From contig CM077668.1 of the NCBI GenBank assembly GCA_039707655.1, forward strand, positions 65,861,086 through 65,925,085: DNA of 64,000 nt, written 5' to 3'. Shown piece after piece: positions 9,222-22,955 of the stretch. Under the pieces are notes generated by a model. It was not told the DNA's origin. It worked only from the letters and a program-made list of their open reading frames with translations, and ran no database searches. The stretch's first letter is position 1, and the number at the start of each line of letters is the position of its first letter. Origin of the DNA: Elymus sibiricus (lineage: Eukaryota; Streptophyta; Magnoliopsida; Poales; Poaceae). The translations under genes were made by a program, and so were the position numbers.

Positions 9222-12200
9222 ATAGTTAGCCACGTTTGCCTTAAGAAGGCTAGCACAAACAGCGACACTGATCGAAAAGGCGAAGGCCTCCTGCATAGGG
9301 CCTTCGAACTACCCCTGGTCGGCTGGCTCAACCCAGTAGTAGTGACCTCCGTGGCTCTTGTGGTAGTAGCCTCCTGCGGTGGCATCTGGCTCCTGGGCTC
9401 CATCGTCTAATCACATCGTTCAGGTATGGGGAAAAAGGGAAGCAAATCAACCGTGAGTACTCATCCAAAGTACTCGCAAGTCTTACATCAGAACTATTCT
9501 ATTTATGCATTGGTATCAAGTGGAGAGGCTGTATCTGTGGATTATATAGCAGCAAAGCCCGGATAGAGAGAAAGGCCTAGCCTATCGAAGAATAGCATCT
9601 TCTGGGTCTTGCAGCATAAGAAGAGTCCAGATTAGCATATTATTAATTAACAAGCATGTGGAAGCAAAGCCCAGAGATCCTTCCTCAACTCCCTGCGAGA
9701 AAGCGATCCCGGAGCTTATAATTAATTAACATGTATCTAGTTTAAATAGTGGTAGATCGGGATACAACACTAAGCGTCCTGTTACCGTGGACACGGCTAT
9801 TCGAATAGATAACTTCCCTGCAAGGGTGCACTACTGTTACCCAACACGCTCGATCACATCTGGCCGGACACACTTGTTGGGTAATGCCCGGCCTCGGGTG
9901 ATCGACGCAGTCCTACCTAGGCTCAGCAGAGAGGTCAGCACGCCGGTCTAAATCCTAAGTGCGAAGGGGTCTTGGGCCATCGCCCTTTGCACTCTTGCAC
10001 GTTGTGAGACTGGCCGGGGCCCAAGCGCGACTGTGGAAACACCACAGACGTAACCAGCTCACACCAACAATCAGCCCGCATCTCTGAGCTGTGACGTCTG
10101 AAGAGCTTTCGGCTGATACATACGACGTAGAGGGCCCCATTAAACCATTGTCCCACGTGGTGGTAGTGTGTATAGGCCAGTGGCCAACTCAGATCAAATA
10201 CCCAAATCCGTTAGGCGTATTTAGTAACTCGCAGAGGCGATCAGACTACCTGTCGTTCCGACTTAGTAACACATGGATCACGAACAGGGTGGTCTCCGCC
10301 TGCCCTGTCGTTCCGCCACAATAATCTCTCGCGAGTGCCCTCCTGGCAAACCCGACTTCACATTTCCCCGCGGTTACCCCTCGGGGTCGACCCGCCTATA
10401 ATAAAGGTCAAAGTAACCGTGTGTCCAAAGTATTGAGAAGGGATCTGAGGAATCACCCTCGATGGATTCCCACTCGAGGAGTTGCACGACAGAAGCTTTA
10501 TCGGAAGTGATGAAAGAGGAATCACCCTCGGTAACTCACTACCGGATAGTTATTCTACAGAGGCATCATCGAAAGTGAGATAAGAGGTATCACCCTTGGC
10601 ACTCGATGCCAGCTCTGTAGAGTCGGACAACTTAGGGGGAATGTGCGGTGATGTGCTCTTTTCAGCCCGTTTGATCACCTCGATCGGGGTACCAGTACTA
10701 AAGCGGAGCAACTACAGCAAGGAAGAGGGGCCACAGATGGTTTATCATCCAACATAGATTAAGCATCTCGGATAGTAGGCAGGTATCAATAACAGTTACA
10801 AGGACAGGCTATGCATCAGAATAGGATGAAATAATAGCAGCAGCAAATTCTAATGCAAGCATGAGGAAGAGAGAATATGTGGTATAGGCATGCGTCAAGG
10901 GGGGTTGCTTGCCAGGAAGCTCTGCTAAGAGGGGCTGATCGTCTGACGGCTGCTCGTCGGGAGCGTGGTCGTACCCAGCTGCGTCGGCGTCGGTCTCGGC
11001 GTCTACCGGGATAGAAAGAGGGGGGGAGAAACAATAAATTCACGGAAAAAATGCAATCACTATGCATGACATGCCTAAATGATATGCAGATGTGATATTT
11101 TGTCTATATAATTGTTTTAGTTAATTTAGGAATTTATTTGGAATTATTTTATTAAAGACATGCACTATTCATTTATCGAAATCGGGCAAAAAGTTCCATG
11201 TTCGGTATGTTAGAGGGGTGTGGCAGGTATGTGGGTAGAATATTCGGATTCTTCATATTTTTCTGATCATTTTTCATATATAAATTATTTTCATCCGAGT
11301 TATGGTTTATTTTATATGATTTTTCAAAGTTTTAAACATTTTCTGGAATTAATTTAATTAACTAAATCCGAATTATCCAGAATAGTAAAAGGTGACGTCA
11401 GCATGATGTAGTGCTGGCGTCAGCAGTCAACTCTGGCTGACCAGAGTCAAATCTGACCAGTGGGTCCCACTGGTCAGTGACTGGACTAATTAAACAGAGT
11501 TTAAATTAACTAATTAACCTATTTAACTGGTGGGCCCGCAATGTCAGCGACTGATTAGTCTATTTAAATTTTATTTAAACTTAATCCGGATTAATTAGCC
11601 ATGGGACCCAAATGTCAGTGACTGTGGGTGCCCAGTCAGCGGTTGACTTAGTCAACTGTTCAACGGGACCCACCTGTCAGCGACACAGGGGGCCCACGCG
11701 TCAGTCCACGTCGGACGGCGGCCGGAGACTCACCGGAATCACGCCGGCGAGCTCGTTTCGCGGCGGTACGGCTTCGGGTGTGGTCGGAAATCGGCCACAA
11801 GCCACCGTTTGATGCGCGGCTGGGCTCTTTCGATCGGCAAGACGATGCCGCGGCGAATGGCGGTGGTCGGAGCGGCTGAGACGGCCGGAGTCGAGCGCTA
11901 CGACCTCGCCGGCGGCGAGGCATTCGGGCAAGCTACGGGAACGCGGCTGAAGGGCGAGTTCGAGCGCGCGATCTAGCTGGGCGTGACCTACGCGGTGCGG
12001 CGAGTTCATCTAGCACTAGCCCGTGACCATTTGGTCATCGGAGCCTCGCCGGCAACGATGTGGGCGGCGGAGCGTTCGGGCATCTCCAATGCGGCAGCTA
12101 CGGCGACTAAAACACGCGGGAGGGAGAAGTGGACGAAGGGGAGGCTCACCGGGAGGCTACAGAAAGCCGGCGAGGGTTTAGTAGCAGCAGGTGGCGCCGA

Positions 12201-13098
12201 AGATCGTCGGAGAAGTCACGGTGGCCGGAGACGGGGACGAGCTCGATCCGCTCGATACCGAACTCGTCGTCTCCAGTGGCTTGGCCCAGGCGACGTAGCG
12301 GAGGGCGGCGGTGTTTCACGGCATCTCGGCGAGGCTAGGCGGTGACGGTGGCCGCGAGATCGAGCGGAGGACGGCGGCGAGCTCTCGGGCGAGGTGGGGA
12401 AAAGAGAGAGGCGAGGCGCGTGGGGGCGAGTGGGATAGGCTAGGGTTTACGGGAGGGTGAGAGGCGCTCGGGGAAGGCCTTATCGGCGCCAGGGAGCCGG
12501 CGGATGGCCGACAGCGAGGCGGGCGGTGCCGTGTCAACGCGGGCGAGCGACAGCACGGGAGGAGGACAACGACCGCAGTTGGGCTAGGCCTGGCCGCACT
12601 GTGCACTCAAAGCCCAGTGCGCCAGTAAGCCTCTGCCCGTTTCCTTTTTCTTTTCTATTTCTTTTCTTTAGTTCTGTTTCGCAAATTGTTCGGCCACTAA
12701 ATAAGTTTTATAAATTGTGTTACTTGGTTCAAATATTACAATGCAATATTACCTACCATCAGAAATTGGTTTGGTGAAAATATGATTTCATTTGCAAATT
12801 TTATTAAATAAAATGATATTAAATGTTGCTGTTAGCTACTGTTTTAAGATGATAGAGTCACTTAATGAATTTAGGTGATGTTGTTTTTCTTAACTTAATT
12901 AGTTATGGATTATTTTCTTTTTAATGAACATTTTAGTTTTCAATTTGAACAACTTTTATTTTTCACTTCAATTTGAATTGCAGTTTGAATTGGAATTTGA
13001 AATGAGATATGATGCTAATGATGATCAAGCACTGTTAAGCATGGTGACTTGGCATTATTAAGAGGTGATTACTATAGCTATTTCATGGGGATGTTACA
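9222..13098 (-). repeat. 3' LTR of the Gypsy element (partial)
   Basis: Direct repeat of 19149-22955, ending GGGGATGTTACA. The copies are close but differ by substitutions and indels. For example, this copy keeps about 41 bp at 9781-9821 and about 30 bp at 10002-10032 that the right LTR lacks; the first deletion is bounded by CCTG microhomology. ORFs in this stretch are chance frames in GC-rich LTR DNA. Confidence 0.93.
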
Positions 13099-13112
13099 AT
13101 TCTCCTCCTCTA
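13099..13112 (-). other. Polypurine tract of the Gypsy element
   Basis: On the minus strand AGAGGAGGAGAAT directly precedes the 3' LTR start TGTAACATCCCC, the expected site for plus-strand priming. Confidence 0.85.
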
Positions 13113-13134
13113 AAAGAAATTCTCGTCCCGAGAA

Positions 13135-16100
13135 TTAAGAGATAGGCTGAAAGAAAGTGGGGTATTCTTCACGAAGACGATCCTCGCGTTCCCAAGTGGC
13201 TTCATCTTCAGAATGATTCGACCACTGAACTTTAAGGAACTTGATCGACTTCTGTCGGGTTCGACGTTCAGCTTGGTCAAGAATGCGGATCGGATACTCT
13301 TGATAAGATAGATCTTCCCGCAATTCAAGTACTTCATGATCCACTGCTCGGATAGGATCCTTGAAGCAGCATCGGAGTTGCGACACATGAAATACATCAT
13401 GCACTTGACAAAGGTTCGGCGGCAATTCCAATTGATATGCCACTTCTCCTCGACGGGCGAGAATACGGAACGGGCCAATGTAGCAAGGAGCTAACTTGCC
13501 TTTGATCCCAAATCGGTGAGTGCCCTTCATCGGAGTAACACGAAGGTATGCCTGTTCACCAGGTTGATAAACCATTACCTTGTGTTTACGGTCATAATTG
13601 CTCTTCTGACGAGACTGAGCAGTTTTCAAATTTTCACGGACAATGCGGACTTGTTCTTCAGCTTGTTGAATAATGTCCGGACCAACGAGTGACCGTTCCC
13701 CAGTTTCTGACCAATTCAGAGGGGTTCGACACTTACGTCCATAGAGAACTTCAAATGGTGCCATCTTCAGACTAGCTTGATAGCTATTGTTGTACGAGAA
13801 TTCGGCATACGGAAGAGATTCCTCCCATTTCTTACCGAATGAGATGACACATGCTGGAAGCATATCTTCAAGCACTTGGTTGACTCGCTCGACTTGTCCC
13901 TGGGACTGGGGATGAAAAGCAGTGCTGAAGGACAGATGAGTTCCCATAGCTTCTTGGAAGCTGTTCCAAAACCTTGAAGTAAAGAGGCTGCCACGGTCTG
14001 AACTGATCTCCAATGGAACACCATGGAGTGACACGATTCTGGAAACATATAGGTCTGCTAACTGACTAGCAGTGATTGTCTCCTTGACTGGCAGAAAGTG
14101 AGCAACCTTTGAGAATCGGTCAATGATGACAAAGATAGCATCATGACCCTTTTGCGATCTGGGAAATCCAGTAATGAAATCCATTTCGACTTTGTCCCAT
14201 TTCCATTCAGGAATATCAAGGGGTTGAAGAGTCCCAGCAGGCCTTTGATGTTCTGCTTTGATGCAACGGCAAACGTCACACTCAGCAACATAGCGAGCAA
14301 TGTCTCGCTTCATATCAGGCCACCAGTACCGCTGACGAATGTCTTGGTACATCTTGGTACTACCGGGATGAATGGACAAGGGCGTGTCATGTGCCTCTTT
14401 CATGACATCTGAGCAAGAGTCCAGATTGTGCTTTCTGGGGACCACTAGGCGGCCTTTGAAAAGCAAGGCACCTTCTTCATCAACATGGTAGTAAGAAGAA
14501 TTTCCCTTGGAGAGGTATTTCTTAACCTTTTCGACTTCAGAGTCACATTTCTGTAAGTTTCTGATGGTACGCTCGAGTACTGATTCAACAACGAGGGTAT
14601 TGAGATGACCCTGTGGAACAATATGGAGGTTCAACTTGCTAAGCTCTTCATAAAGCATAGGTTGTGCTTGCTGAACCGTGAGGTTGTTGCAATAAGACTT
14701 GTGGCTCAAGGCATCGGCCAATACATTAGCCTTGCCAGGGGTATAAGAAATATCCATGTCGTAGTCGGCTATTGTCTCGAGCCATCTCTACTGACGGAGG
14801 TTCAAATCTGGTTGAGTATACAAATACTTCAGACTTTGGTGGTCCGTGTATATCTTGCAACGATTACCAAGGAGGTAATGTCTCCACAGCTTCAGAGCAT
14901 AAATAGCTGCTGCTAACTCGAGATCATGAGTTGGATACTTATCTTCTTGAGGACGCAATTGACGAGAGCCATAAGCAATCACTTTGCGCTCTTGCATTAG
15001 TACACAGCCTAATCCTTGACGGGATGCGTCACAATATATCACAAAGTCCTTGCGAGTATCTGGGGGTGCTAGCACTGGGGCAGAGGTTAACTTGTCCTTG
15101 AGCATCTGGAAACTTTCTTGACATTTTTCTGTCCACTCAAATTTAACACCTTTGTGGAGCAGATCAGTCAATGGCTTAGCAATCTTGGAGAAGTTCTCGA
15201 TGAATCGACGGCAATAACTAGCGAGACCGAGAAAACTCCTGACTTGCTTAACATTCTTCGGAGGAGTCCAGTCAAGAATAGCCTGAACTCGTTCTGGGTT
15301 AATAGCAATGCCATCTTTGGAAATCACGTGACCAAGATATGTCACCTCAGATAACCAGAATTCACACTTAGAGAATTTGGCATATAGCTGGTGTTCTCGA
15401 AGTTTCTCCAATACAAGCCGAAGATGTTCGGCGTGCTCTTCTTCATTCTTGGAAAATATAAGGATATCATCCAAATAAACCACGACAAATTTGTCAAGGT
15501 AGTCCATGAAGATATAGTTCATCAATCGAGAGAAAGTTGCTAGAGCATTAGTTAATCCGAAGGACATAACGGTGTACTCGTATGATCCATAGCGAGTAAC
15601 GAAAGCGGTCTTCGGAATATCCTCCTTACGAACTCGGATCTGATGATAACCCAACCTTAAGTCGAGTTTAGAAAACATAGAGGATCCAGCAAGCTGATCA
15701 TAAAGATCGTTGATCCGGGGTAGTGGATATTTGTTCTGGATCGTTGCTTGGTTAATAAGCCGATAGTCCTAGACCAGTCGGTTCGTTCCATCCTTCTTTT
15801 TAACAAAGAGAGAAGGTGCTCCCCAAGCAGAAGAACTGGGGCGTATGAAACCCTTCTTAAGTGACTTGTCGATTTCCTCCTTAAGTTCAAGGAGTTCATG
15901 CGGCGGCATCTTGTAGGGGCGCTTCGCAATAGGGGTAGTGCCAGGTTTCAAGTCGATGACAAATTCAACGGCTCTAACAGGGGGTATTCCTGGGAGTTCT
16001 TCTGGAAAGACGTCCGGAAAATCGCGAATGACTGGAACGTTCCCAATTCCCTCAAGAGGTGAGGCGTTCAGAGCATATATCTGAGCTTCGGCATTCCGAG

Positions 16101-17559
16101 TAATTCGGGTGGTATAGTTCACTATCTCGTCGGAGGGGTGAAGGAGTTGAACGACTTTGGTGGCACAATTGATCAAAGCAATGTGAGCTTTCAATCAATC
16201 CATTCCCAGAATGAGGTCTATGGTGGAAGATTTCAGAACAATGGGAGAAGCAAGGAACTCTAATCCTTCAATTTCGACGGTGACGTTAGGTGCGATCATG
16301 TCAGCATGACAATGGCCACTGGGGGTTTTAACGACTAGTGGAGTATGCATCTTTTCATATGGTATGCCATGCATGAATGCAAATGCTCCAGAGACGAATG
16401 AATGTGATGCTCCTGAATCAAATAAAACAAAAGCGGGTACTGGGTTAACGAGAAGGGTACCCATCACAGTTTCAGGTTGATCCTGAACTTCTTCAATATC
16501 GACGTGGTAAGCCTGTCCACGTTCATAAGCAGCAGACCTAGTATTATAGTTGTGGGTCTGATTGTTGCCACAGCCAGTAGAAGGAAGTGCCAACTGATTC
16601 TGACTCTGGCGGCAGTCCTTGGCAACGTGACCTGGGCGGCGACACTTGAAACACAGACCATCTTCAGGACGAAGAGGAGCAGCACGTGGTGGAGCAGCTT
16701 GAGCCCTCAGCTTCCTTGGTGGTAGAGGAGGCAAACGAGGCGCCACATAGGATGGCCTCAGCGCAGGGGCAGTTGGACGATACACACTGTTGGGAATCCA
16801 GATCTTGCGCCTTTGTCCTGAGCTCGAAGATGAGCTAATACCACGATTGCGCTTCTGTGATTCCCTATGTTCCATCTGAGCTGTCTCAACCTGGATAGCC
16901 TTATTCACCAGAGTGGCGAAGTCGGCGAAGTCATGAACAGCAAGTGCAAGCTTGAGGTCTGGGTGGAGCCCATCACGGAATTTCTCCTGTCTGCCAGCAT
17001 CTGTGGCAACGTCTTCTTCAGCATAGCGGGACAGGTTAACGAACTCTCGCTGATAAGCTTCGACAGTCTTACTGCCCTGAGTGAGGTTGCGAAACTCTCT
17101 TTTCTTCCGGTCCATGATTCCCTGAGGAATGTAGCAGGCGCGGAAAGCAATCTGAAACTCATTCCAGGTAATGACTGTCCCAATAGGTAATGAACTCCTG
17201 TGGGTGTGCCACCATTGAGCAGCAGCACCCTTCAAGAAGTAGGACGCGAAGGTGACAAAGTTGGCGGGGGCGACATTGGCAGACTCCATCTCGTAGGTGA
17301 TGTCGCGAAGCCAGTCATTAGCATCTAGTGGTTGTTCAGAGTTGCGATAAATAGTAGGGTTGAGACGCACAAACTCCTGCAGAGTTATTGGGGTAGGTTC
17401 CGGATTCTGAGCATTTTGGTTCTGGTGCGGGAACTGAGCCATGATTCCAACCATGAACTGGCGGTTTAACTCAAATTGCTGCATCATAGCTGCCATATAG
17501 TCTGGCGGTGGTGGCTGCTCGGGAGCACGGCCACGACCACGATCGCCTGGTCGAACCAT
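13135..17559 (-). pseudogene. Gypsy gag-pol polyprotein gene with three nonsense codons
   Basis: One frame of 1475 codons starting at ATG 17559 and stopping at 13135-13137. Order by residue: gag about 1-300; CCHC zinc knuckle CFKCRRPGHVAKDC about 301-314; aspartic protease DSGASHSF about 380; RT with YLDD about 695; RNase H; integrase with the zinc-binding and DDE core (DFITGFPRSQKGHDAIFVI) about 1120-1280; chromodomain-like tail (PIRILDQAERRTRQKSIKFL) about 1420-1470. In-frame stops: TGA 16195-16197, TAG 15769-15771 and TAG 14788-14790; all read as Trp, Gln or Arg codons changed by a single base. The frame is otherwise intact, so decay seems mostly by point mutation. The protein would have packaged and integrated the element; now not autonomous. 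Confidence 0.92.
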
Positions 17560-17817
17560 CCTGCTAAAGATTTAACAGGGGATAGTTTAGTAAAAGTAAC
17601 CGCAGTGTTTAGAGACAAACATGATGTAACTCGACAATGAACAAGTAGTGCAATAGATACATAACAGTAGTCAATTAAGACATACAGATCCATACACATA
17701 GTCGGTTACACGCGGACAGCATAAGCTCGCAATTTAAACAGCTAGACATACTAGGCGGCACGCAGGCACGCGGTGGAGGGATACAACAACGCGACATAGC
17801 GACATGCTACATCAACA
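17560..17817 (-). other. Spacer between the extra ORF and gag
   Basis: Untranslated leader sequence of the Gypsy element; no motif recognised. Confidence 0.4.
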
Positions 17818-18564
17818 TCAGAGAAAACCACTGAAGCCAGGCAGCTGCAGGTGACGTGGCAGGGTACCCTCGACAGAAGGATCCTGCGCTCCGTGAACAC
17901 TCTGATGCAGAACCTCGTCCCACACCGGAAGAAGAGGACCACGTGGAGGGGTAAAACCTCCCACAGCAGGCCACTCTAGACCTGGTGGCATCTCCGTCCT
18001 GCACGGGTAAAGAATGTACTCTGGGTGCATCCGTGCACTGACTGCTGGTAGCAACTATGTCAGTGCGTCGTAAAGACGAGCACGAGTAGCGTGCAACTCG
18101 ACAGCAAGAGCTCAAGCAGTGCGGTCCAGAGCCTGATTGTACTGTACCAAAACCTGTGGGTCATAACAACGCGACACGTAAGGAGTACAGACAGCAGTGT
18201 AGTATCCAGTCTCATCCCCAGCAGGAGCATACGGGATGTATCTGAAAGCAGACTCATCCAAGCGACTGTTGTGCTCTCCACGGAGACGGGCAATAGCAGT
18301 ATAGGCAGCATCATGGACGGCCATATCAACAGTCACTCCATCACCATGGAAGGTGTGCAACTCAGTGATGGAGTTGTTCTGCCGATCAAAGATGCGAACC
18401 TCAGCATCGTACTGCTCCTGGTTGAACTCGCGCTAATCCTCGTAAACAGTGTACTCGGGGTAACAACGATATCCCAGCTTGGTCAAAAGGACGACCAAAA
18501 TGGCCGGAAACCCAGTCGCATCATGAGCCACGGTCAGACGGACAAGCTGTCTCGCGGGACGCAT
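17818..18564 (-). pseudogene. Extra ORF upstream of gag in the Gypsy element, broken
   Basis: A 249-codon frame from ATG 18564 to TGA 17818-17820, in the same sense as gag-pol and between PBS and gag. It is interrupted by TAG 18433-18435, TGA 18112-18114 and TAG 18055-18057. Readable segments include YIPYAPAGDETGYY and LLPVWDEVLHQSVHGAQD. The single frame survives across all three stops, which supports past coding function. I recall similar predicted proteins in grass genomes, but the function is unknown; no retroviral-type domain is visible. A CAG just before the ATG (TTTCAG) might be a splice acceptor. Confidence 0.6.
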
Positions 18565-18942
18565 CTGAAACAAGATAGTGCAGAATGTCAAAAGACAATG
18601 TGAGGAACATATGATAATTTGGAAAGGAAGGTTAAATAGACCAATGGAAAAGAAAAAGGTGGTTATCAGATTAACCAGTTCAAAGGAAAAAGATTAGTTG
18701 CAGATAATCCAGCTCTCCGGGCGAATGTGATTACGAGAACCTAGTGTCAGAGTTAGCAAAATCATTTAACCCGAAAAGAAGAGAGTTCAGAGTCCCAGAG
18801 TATGGAAGAGGAATAAAAGATCCTAATACCACCCATTGGCAACGTGGGCCCGTAAGCCACACAGCCATGTTAATAAAACAGTTTTCAAAGTCTAGACTCA
18901 ACTTCGACCAAGGAATTGGAAGGGGGCTTCCTACAGGCAGTC

Positions 18943-18957
18943 GGCTCTGATACCAAC
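18943..18957 (-). other. Primer binding site (initiator tRNA-Met type)
   Basis: On the minus strand TTGGTATCAGAGCCG lies two bases inside the LTR boundary at 18959. It matches the TGGTATCAGAGCC class of plant retrotransposon PBS. Confidence 0.93.
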
Positions 18958-18958
18958 T

Positions 18959-21900
18959 TGTGACGCCCCTGCTCGACCGTGCACTAATCATACACGCAAA
19001 TGTACACGATCGAGATCAGAGACTCACGGGAAGATATCACAACACAACTCTAAACACAGATTTAAACATAAATCATCATATTACAAACCAGGGGTCACGA
19101 GGACCCGAATACATAAGTCATACACACAAATAATATCTGAGTACAGACATAGTTAGTCAAGTTTGCGTTAAGAAGGCTAGCACAAACAACGACATTGATC
19201 GAAAAGGCGAAGGCCTCCTGCCTAGGGCCTCCGAACTACTCCTGGTCGGCTGGCTCAACCTAGTAGTAGTGACCTCCGGGGCTCTCGTGGTATTAGCCTC
19301 CTGCAGTGGCATCTGGCTCCTGGGCTCCATCGTCTGATCACATCGTTCAGGTATGGGAAAAAGGGAAGCAAAGCAACCGTGAGTACTCATCCAAAGTACT
19401 CGCAAGTCTTACATCAGAACTGTTCTATTTATGCATTGGTATCAAGTGGAGAGGCTGTATCTGTGGATTATATAGCAGCAAAGCCAGGATAGAGAGAAAG
19501 GCCTAGCCTATCGAAGACTAGCATCTTTAGGGTCTTGCAGCATAAGAAGAGTGCAGATTAGCATATTATTAATTAACAAGCATGTGGAAGCAAAGCCCAG
19601 AGATCCTTCCTCGACTCCCTGTGAGAAAGCGATCCCGGAGCTTATAATTAATTAACATGTATCCAGTTTAAATAGTGGTAGATCGGGATACAACACTGAG
19701 CGTCCTGCAGGGGTGCACTATTGTTACCCAACACGCTCGATCACATCTGGCCGGACACACTTGCTGGGTAATGCCCGGCCTCGGGTGATCGACACGACGC
19801 AGTCCTACCTAGGCTCAGCAGAGAGGTCAACACGTCGGTCTAAATCCTAAGTGCGAAGGGGTATTGGGCCATCGCCCTTTGCAATCCTGCACGTTGCGAA
19901 ACACCACAGACGTAACCAGCTCACCCCAACAATCAGCCCACATCTCTGAGCTGTGACGTCTGAAGAGCTTTCGGCTGATACATACGACGTAGAGGGCCCC
20001 ATTAAACCATTATCCCACATGGTGGTAGTGCGTATAGGCCAGTGGCCAACTCAGATCAAATACCCAAATCCGTTAGGCGTATTTAGTAACTCGCAGAGAC
20101 GATCAGACTACCTGTCGTTCCGACTTAGTAACACACGGATCATGAACAGGGTGGTCTCTGCCTGCCTTGTCGTTCCGCCACAATAATCTCTCGCGGGTGC
20201 CCTCCTGGCAAACCCGACTTCACATTTCCCCGCGGGTACCCGGTCGACCCGCTTGTAATAAAGATCAAAGTAACCATGTGTCCAAAGTATCGAGAAGGGA
20301 TCCGAGGAATCACCCTCGATGGATTCCCACTCGAGGAGTTGCACGACGGAAGCTTTATCGGAAGTGATGAAAGAGGAATCACCGTCGGTAACTCACTACC
20401 GGATAGCTATTCTACAGAGGCATCATCGAAAGTGAGATAAGAGGTGTCACCCTCGGCACTCGATGCCAGCTCTGCAGAGTCGGACAACTTAGGGGGAATG
20501 TGCGGTGATGTGCTGTTTTTAGCCCGTTCGATCACCTCGATCGGGGCACCAATACTAAAGCGGAGCAACTACAGCAAGGAAGAGGGGCCACAGATGGTTT
20601 ATCATCCAACCTAGACTAAGCATCTCGGATAGTAGGCAGGTATCAATAACAGTTACAAGGACAGGCTATGCATCAGAATAGGATAAAATAATAGCAGCAG
20701 CAAATTCGAATGCAAGCAGGAGGAAGAGAGAATAGGTGGTATAGGCATGCGTCAAGGGGGGTTGCTTGCCTGGAAGCTCTGCTGAGAGGGGCTGATGGTC
20801 TGACGGCTGCTCGTCGGGAGCGTGGTCGTTCCCAGCTGCGTCGGCGTCGGTCTCGGCGTCTACCGGGAGAGAAAGAGGGGGGGAGAAACAATAAATTCAC
20901 GAAAAAAATGCAATCACTATGCATGACATGCCTAAATGATATGCAGATGTGATATTTTGTCTATATAATTGTTTTAGTTAATTTAGGAATTTATTTGGAA
21001 TTATTTTATTAAAGGCATGCACTATTCATTTATCGAAATCGGGGAAAAAGTTTCATGTTCGGTGTGTTAGAGGGGTGTGGCAGGTATGTGGGTAGCATAT
21101 TCGGATTCTTCATATTTTTCTGATCATTTTTCATATATAAATTATTTTCATCCAAGTTATGGTTTATTTTATATGATTTTTCAAAGTTTTAAACATTTTC
21201 TGGAATTAATTTAATTAATTAAATCCGAATTATCTAGAATAGTAAAAGGTGACGTCAGCATGACGTAGTGCTAGCGTCAGCAGTCAACTCTGGCTGACCA
21301 GAGTCAAATCTGACCAGTGGGTCGCACTGGTCAGTGACTGGACTAATTAAACAGAGTTTAAATTAACTAATTAACCTATTTAACTGGTGGGCCCGCAATG
21401 TCAGCGACTGATTAGTCTATTTAAATTTTATTTAAACTTAATCCGGATTAATTAGCCGCGGGACCCACATGTCAGTGACTGTGGGTGCCCAGTCAGCAGT
21501 TGACTTAGTCAACCGGTGAACGGGACCCACCTATCAGCGACACAGGGGGCCCACGCGTCAGTCCACGTCGGACGGCGGCCGGATACTCGCCGGAATCACG
21601 CCGGGGAGCTCATTTCGCTGCGGCGTGGCTTCGGGTGTGGTCGGAAATCGGCCACAGGCCACCGTTTGATGCGCGGCTGGGCTCTTTCGATCGGCAAGAT
21701 GATGCCGCAGCGAATGACGGTGGTCGGAGCGGCTGAGATGGCCGGAGTCGAGCGCTACGACCTCGCCGGCGGCGAGGCATTCGGGCGAGCTACGGGAACG
21801 CGGCTGCGGGGCGAGTTCGAGCACGCGATCTAGCTGGGCGTGACCTACGCGGTGCGGCGAGTTCATCTAGCACTAGCCCATAACCATTTGATCATCGGAG

Positions 21901-22955
21901 CCTCGCCGGCGATGATGCGGGCGGCGGAGCGTTCGGGCATCTCCAATGCGGCAGCTACGGCGACTAAAATGCGCGGGGGGGAGAAGTGGAGGAAGGGGAG
22001 GCTCACCGGGAGGCTACGGAAAGCCGGCGAGGGTTTAGTAGCTACAGGTGGCGCTGGAGATCGTCGGAGAAGTCACGGTGGCCGGAGACGGGGACGAGCT
22101 CGATCCGCTCGATGCCGAACTCGTCGTCTCTAGTGGCTTGGTTCAGGCGACGTAGCGGAGGGCAGCGGTGCTTCACGGCATGTCGGCGAGGCTAGGCGGC
22201 GACGGTGGCTGCGAGATCGAGCGGAGGACGGCGGTGAGCTCTCGGGCGAGGTGGGGAAAAGAGAGAGGCGAGGCGCGTGCGGGCGAGTGGGATAGGCTAG
22301 GGTTTGCGAGAGGGTGAGAGGTGCTCGGGGAAGGCCTTATCGGCACCAGGGAGCCGGCGGATGGCCGACAGCGAGGCAGGCGGCGCCGTGTCAACGCGGT
22401 CGAGCGACAGCGCGGGAGGACGACGACGACTGCGGTTGGGCTGGGCCTGGCCGCACTGTGCACTCAAAGCCCAGTGCGCCAGTAAGCCTCTGCCCGTTTC
22501 CTTTTTCTTTTCTATTTCTTTTCTTTATTTCTGTTTTGCAAATTGTTCGTCCACTAAATGAGTTTTATAAATTGTGTGACTTGGTTCAAATATTACAATG
22601 CAATATTACCTACCATCAGAAATTGGTTTGGTGAAAATATGATTTCATTTGCAAATTTTATTAAATAAAATGATATTAAATGTTGCTGTTAGCTACTGTT
22701 TTAAGATGATAGCGTCACTTAATGAATTTAGGTGATGTTGTTTTTCTTAACTTAATTAGTTATGGATTATTTGCTTTTTAATGAACATTTTAGTTTTCAA
22801 TTTGAACAACTTTTATTTTTCACTTCAATTTGAATTGCAGTTTGAATTGGAATTTGTAATGAGATATGATGCTAATGATGATCAAGCACTGTTAAGCATG
22901 GTGACTTGGCATTATCAAGAGGTGATTACTGTAGCTATTACATGGGGATGTTACA
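18959..22955 (-). repeat. 5' LTR of the Gypsy element (complete, about 4.0 kb)
   Basis: On the plus strand it begins TGTGACGCCCCTGC and ends GGGGATGTTACA, so TG...CA termini with an inverted TGT/ACA. The interior matches 9222-13098 throughout. No coding region is supported within it; the GC-rich part (21500-22480) gives only chance ORFs. Confidence 0.93.

Larger units (their letters stand above)
9222..22955 (-). mobile_element. Ty3/Gypsy LTR retrotransposon (minus strand), left LTR split by element A
   Basis: Two LTRs of about 4 kb flank a 5860-bp interior with PBS, extra ORF, gag, protease, RT, RNase H, integrase and PPT in minus-strand order. The right LTR is complete (18959-22955). The left LTR lacks the counterpart of 18959-19148 because element A is inserted there; that piece must lie left of the window. 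The insertion site on the right is at 22955/22956, inside CACTA element E. The pol order and a chromodomain-like C-terminus indicate a chromovirus-type Gypsy. All coding parts carry nonsense codons. Confidence 0.93.

Noticed and set aside
11612..12777. Many GC-rich ORFs in the left Gypsy LTR (and their copies at 21516-22634)
   Set aside because: Duplicated LTR sequence open in several frames on both strands; no domain and no conservation of frame between the two LTRs.
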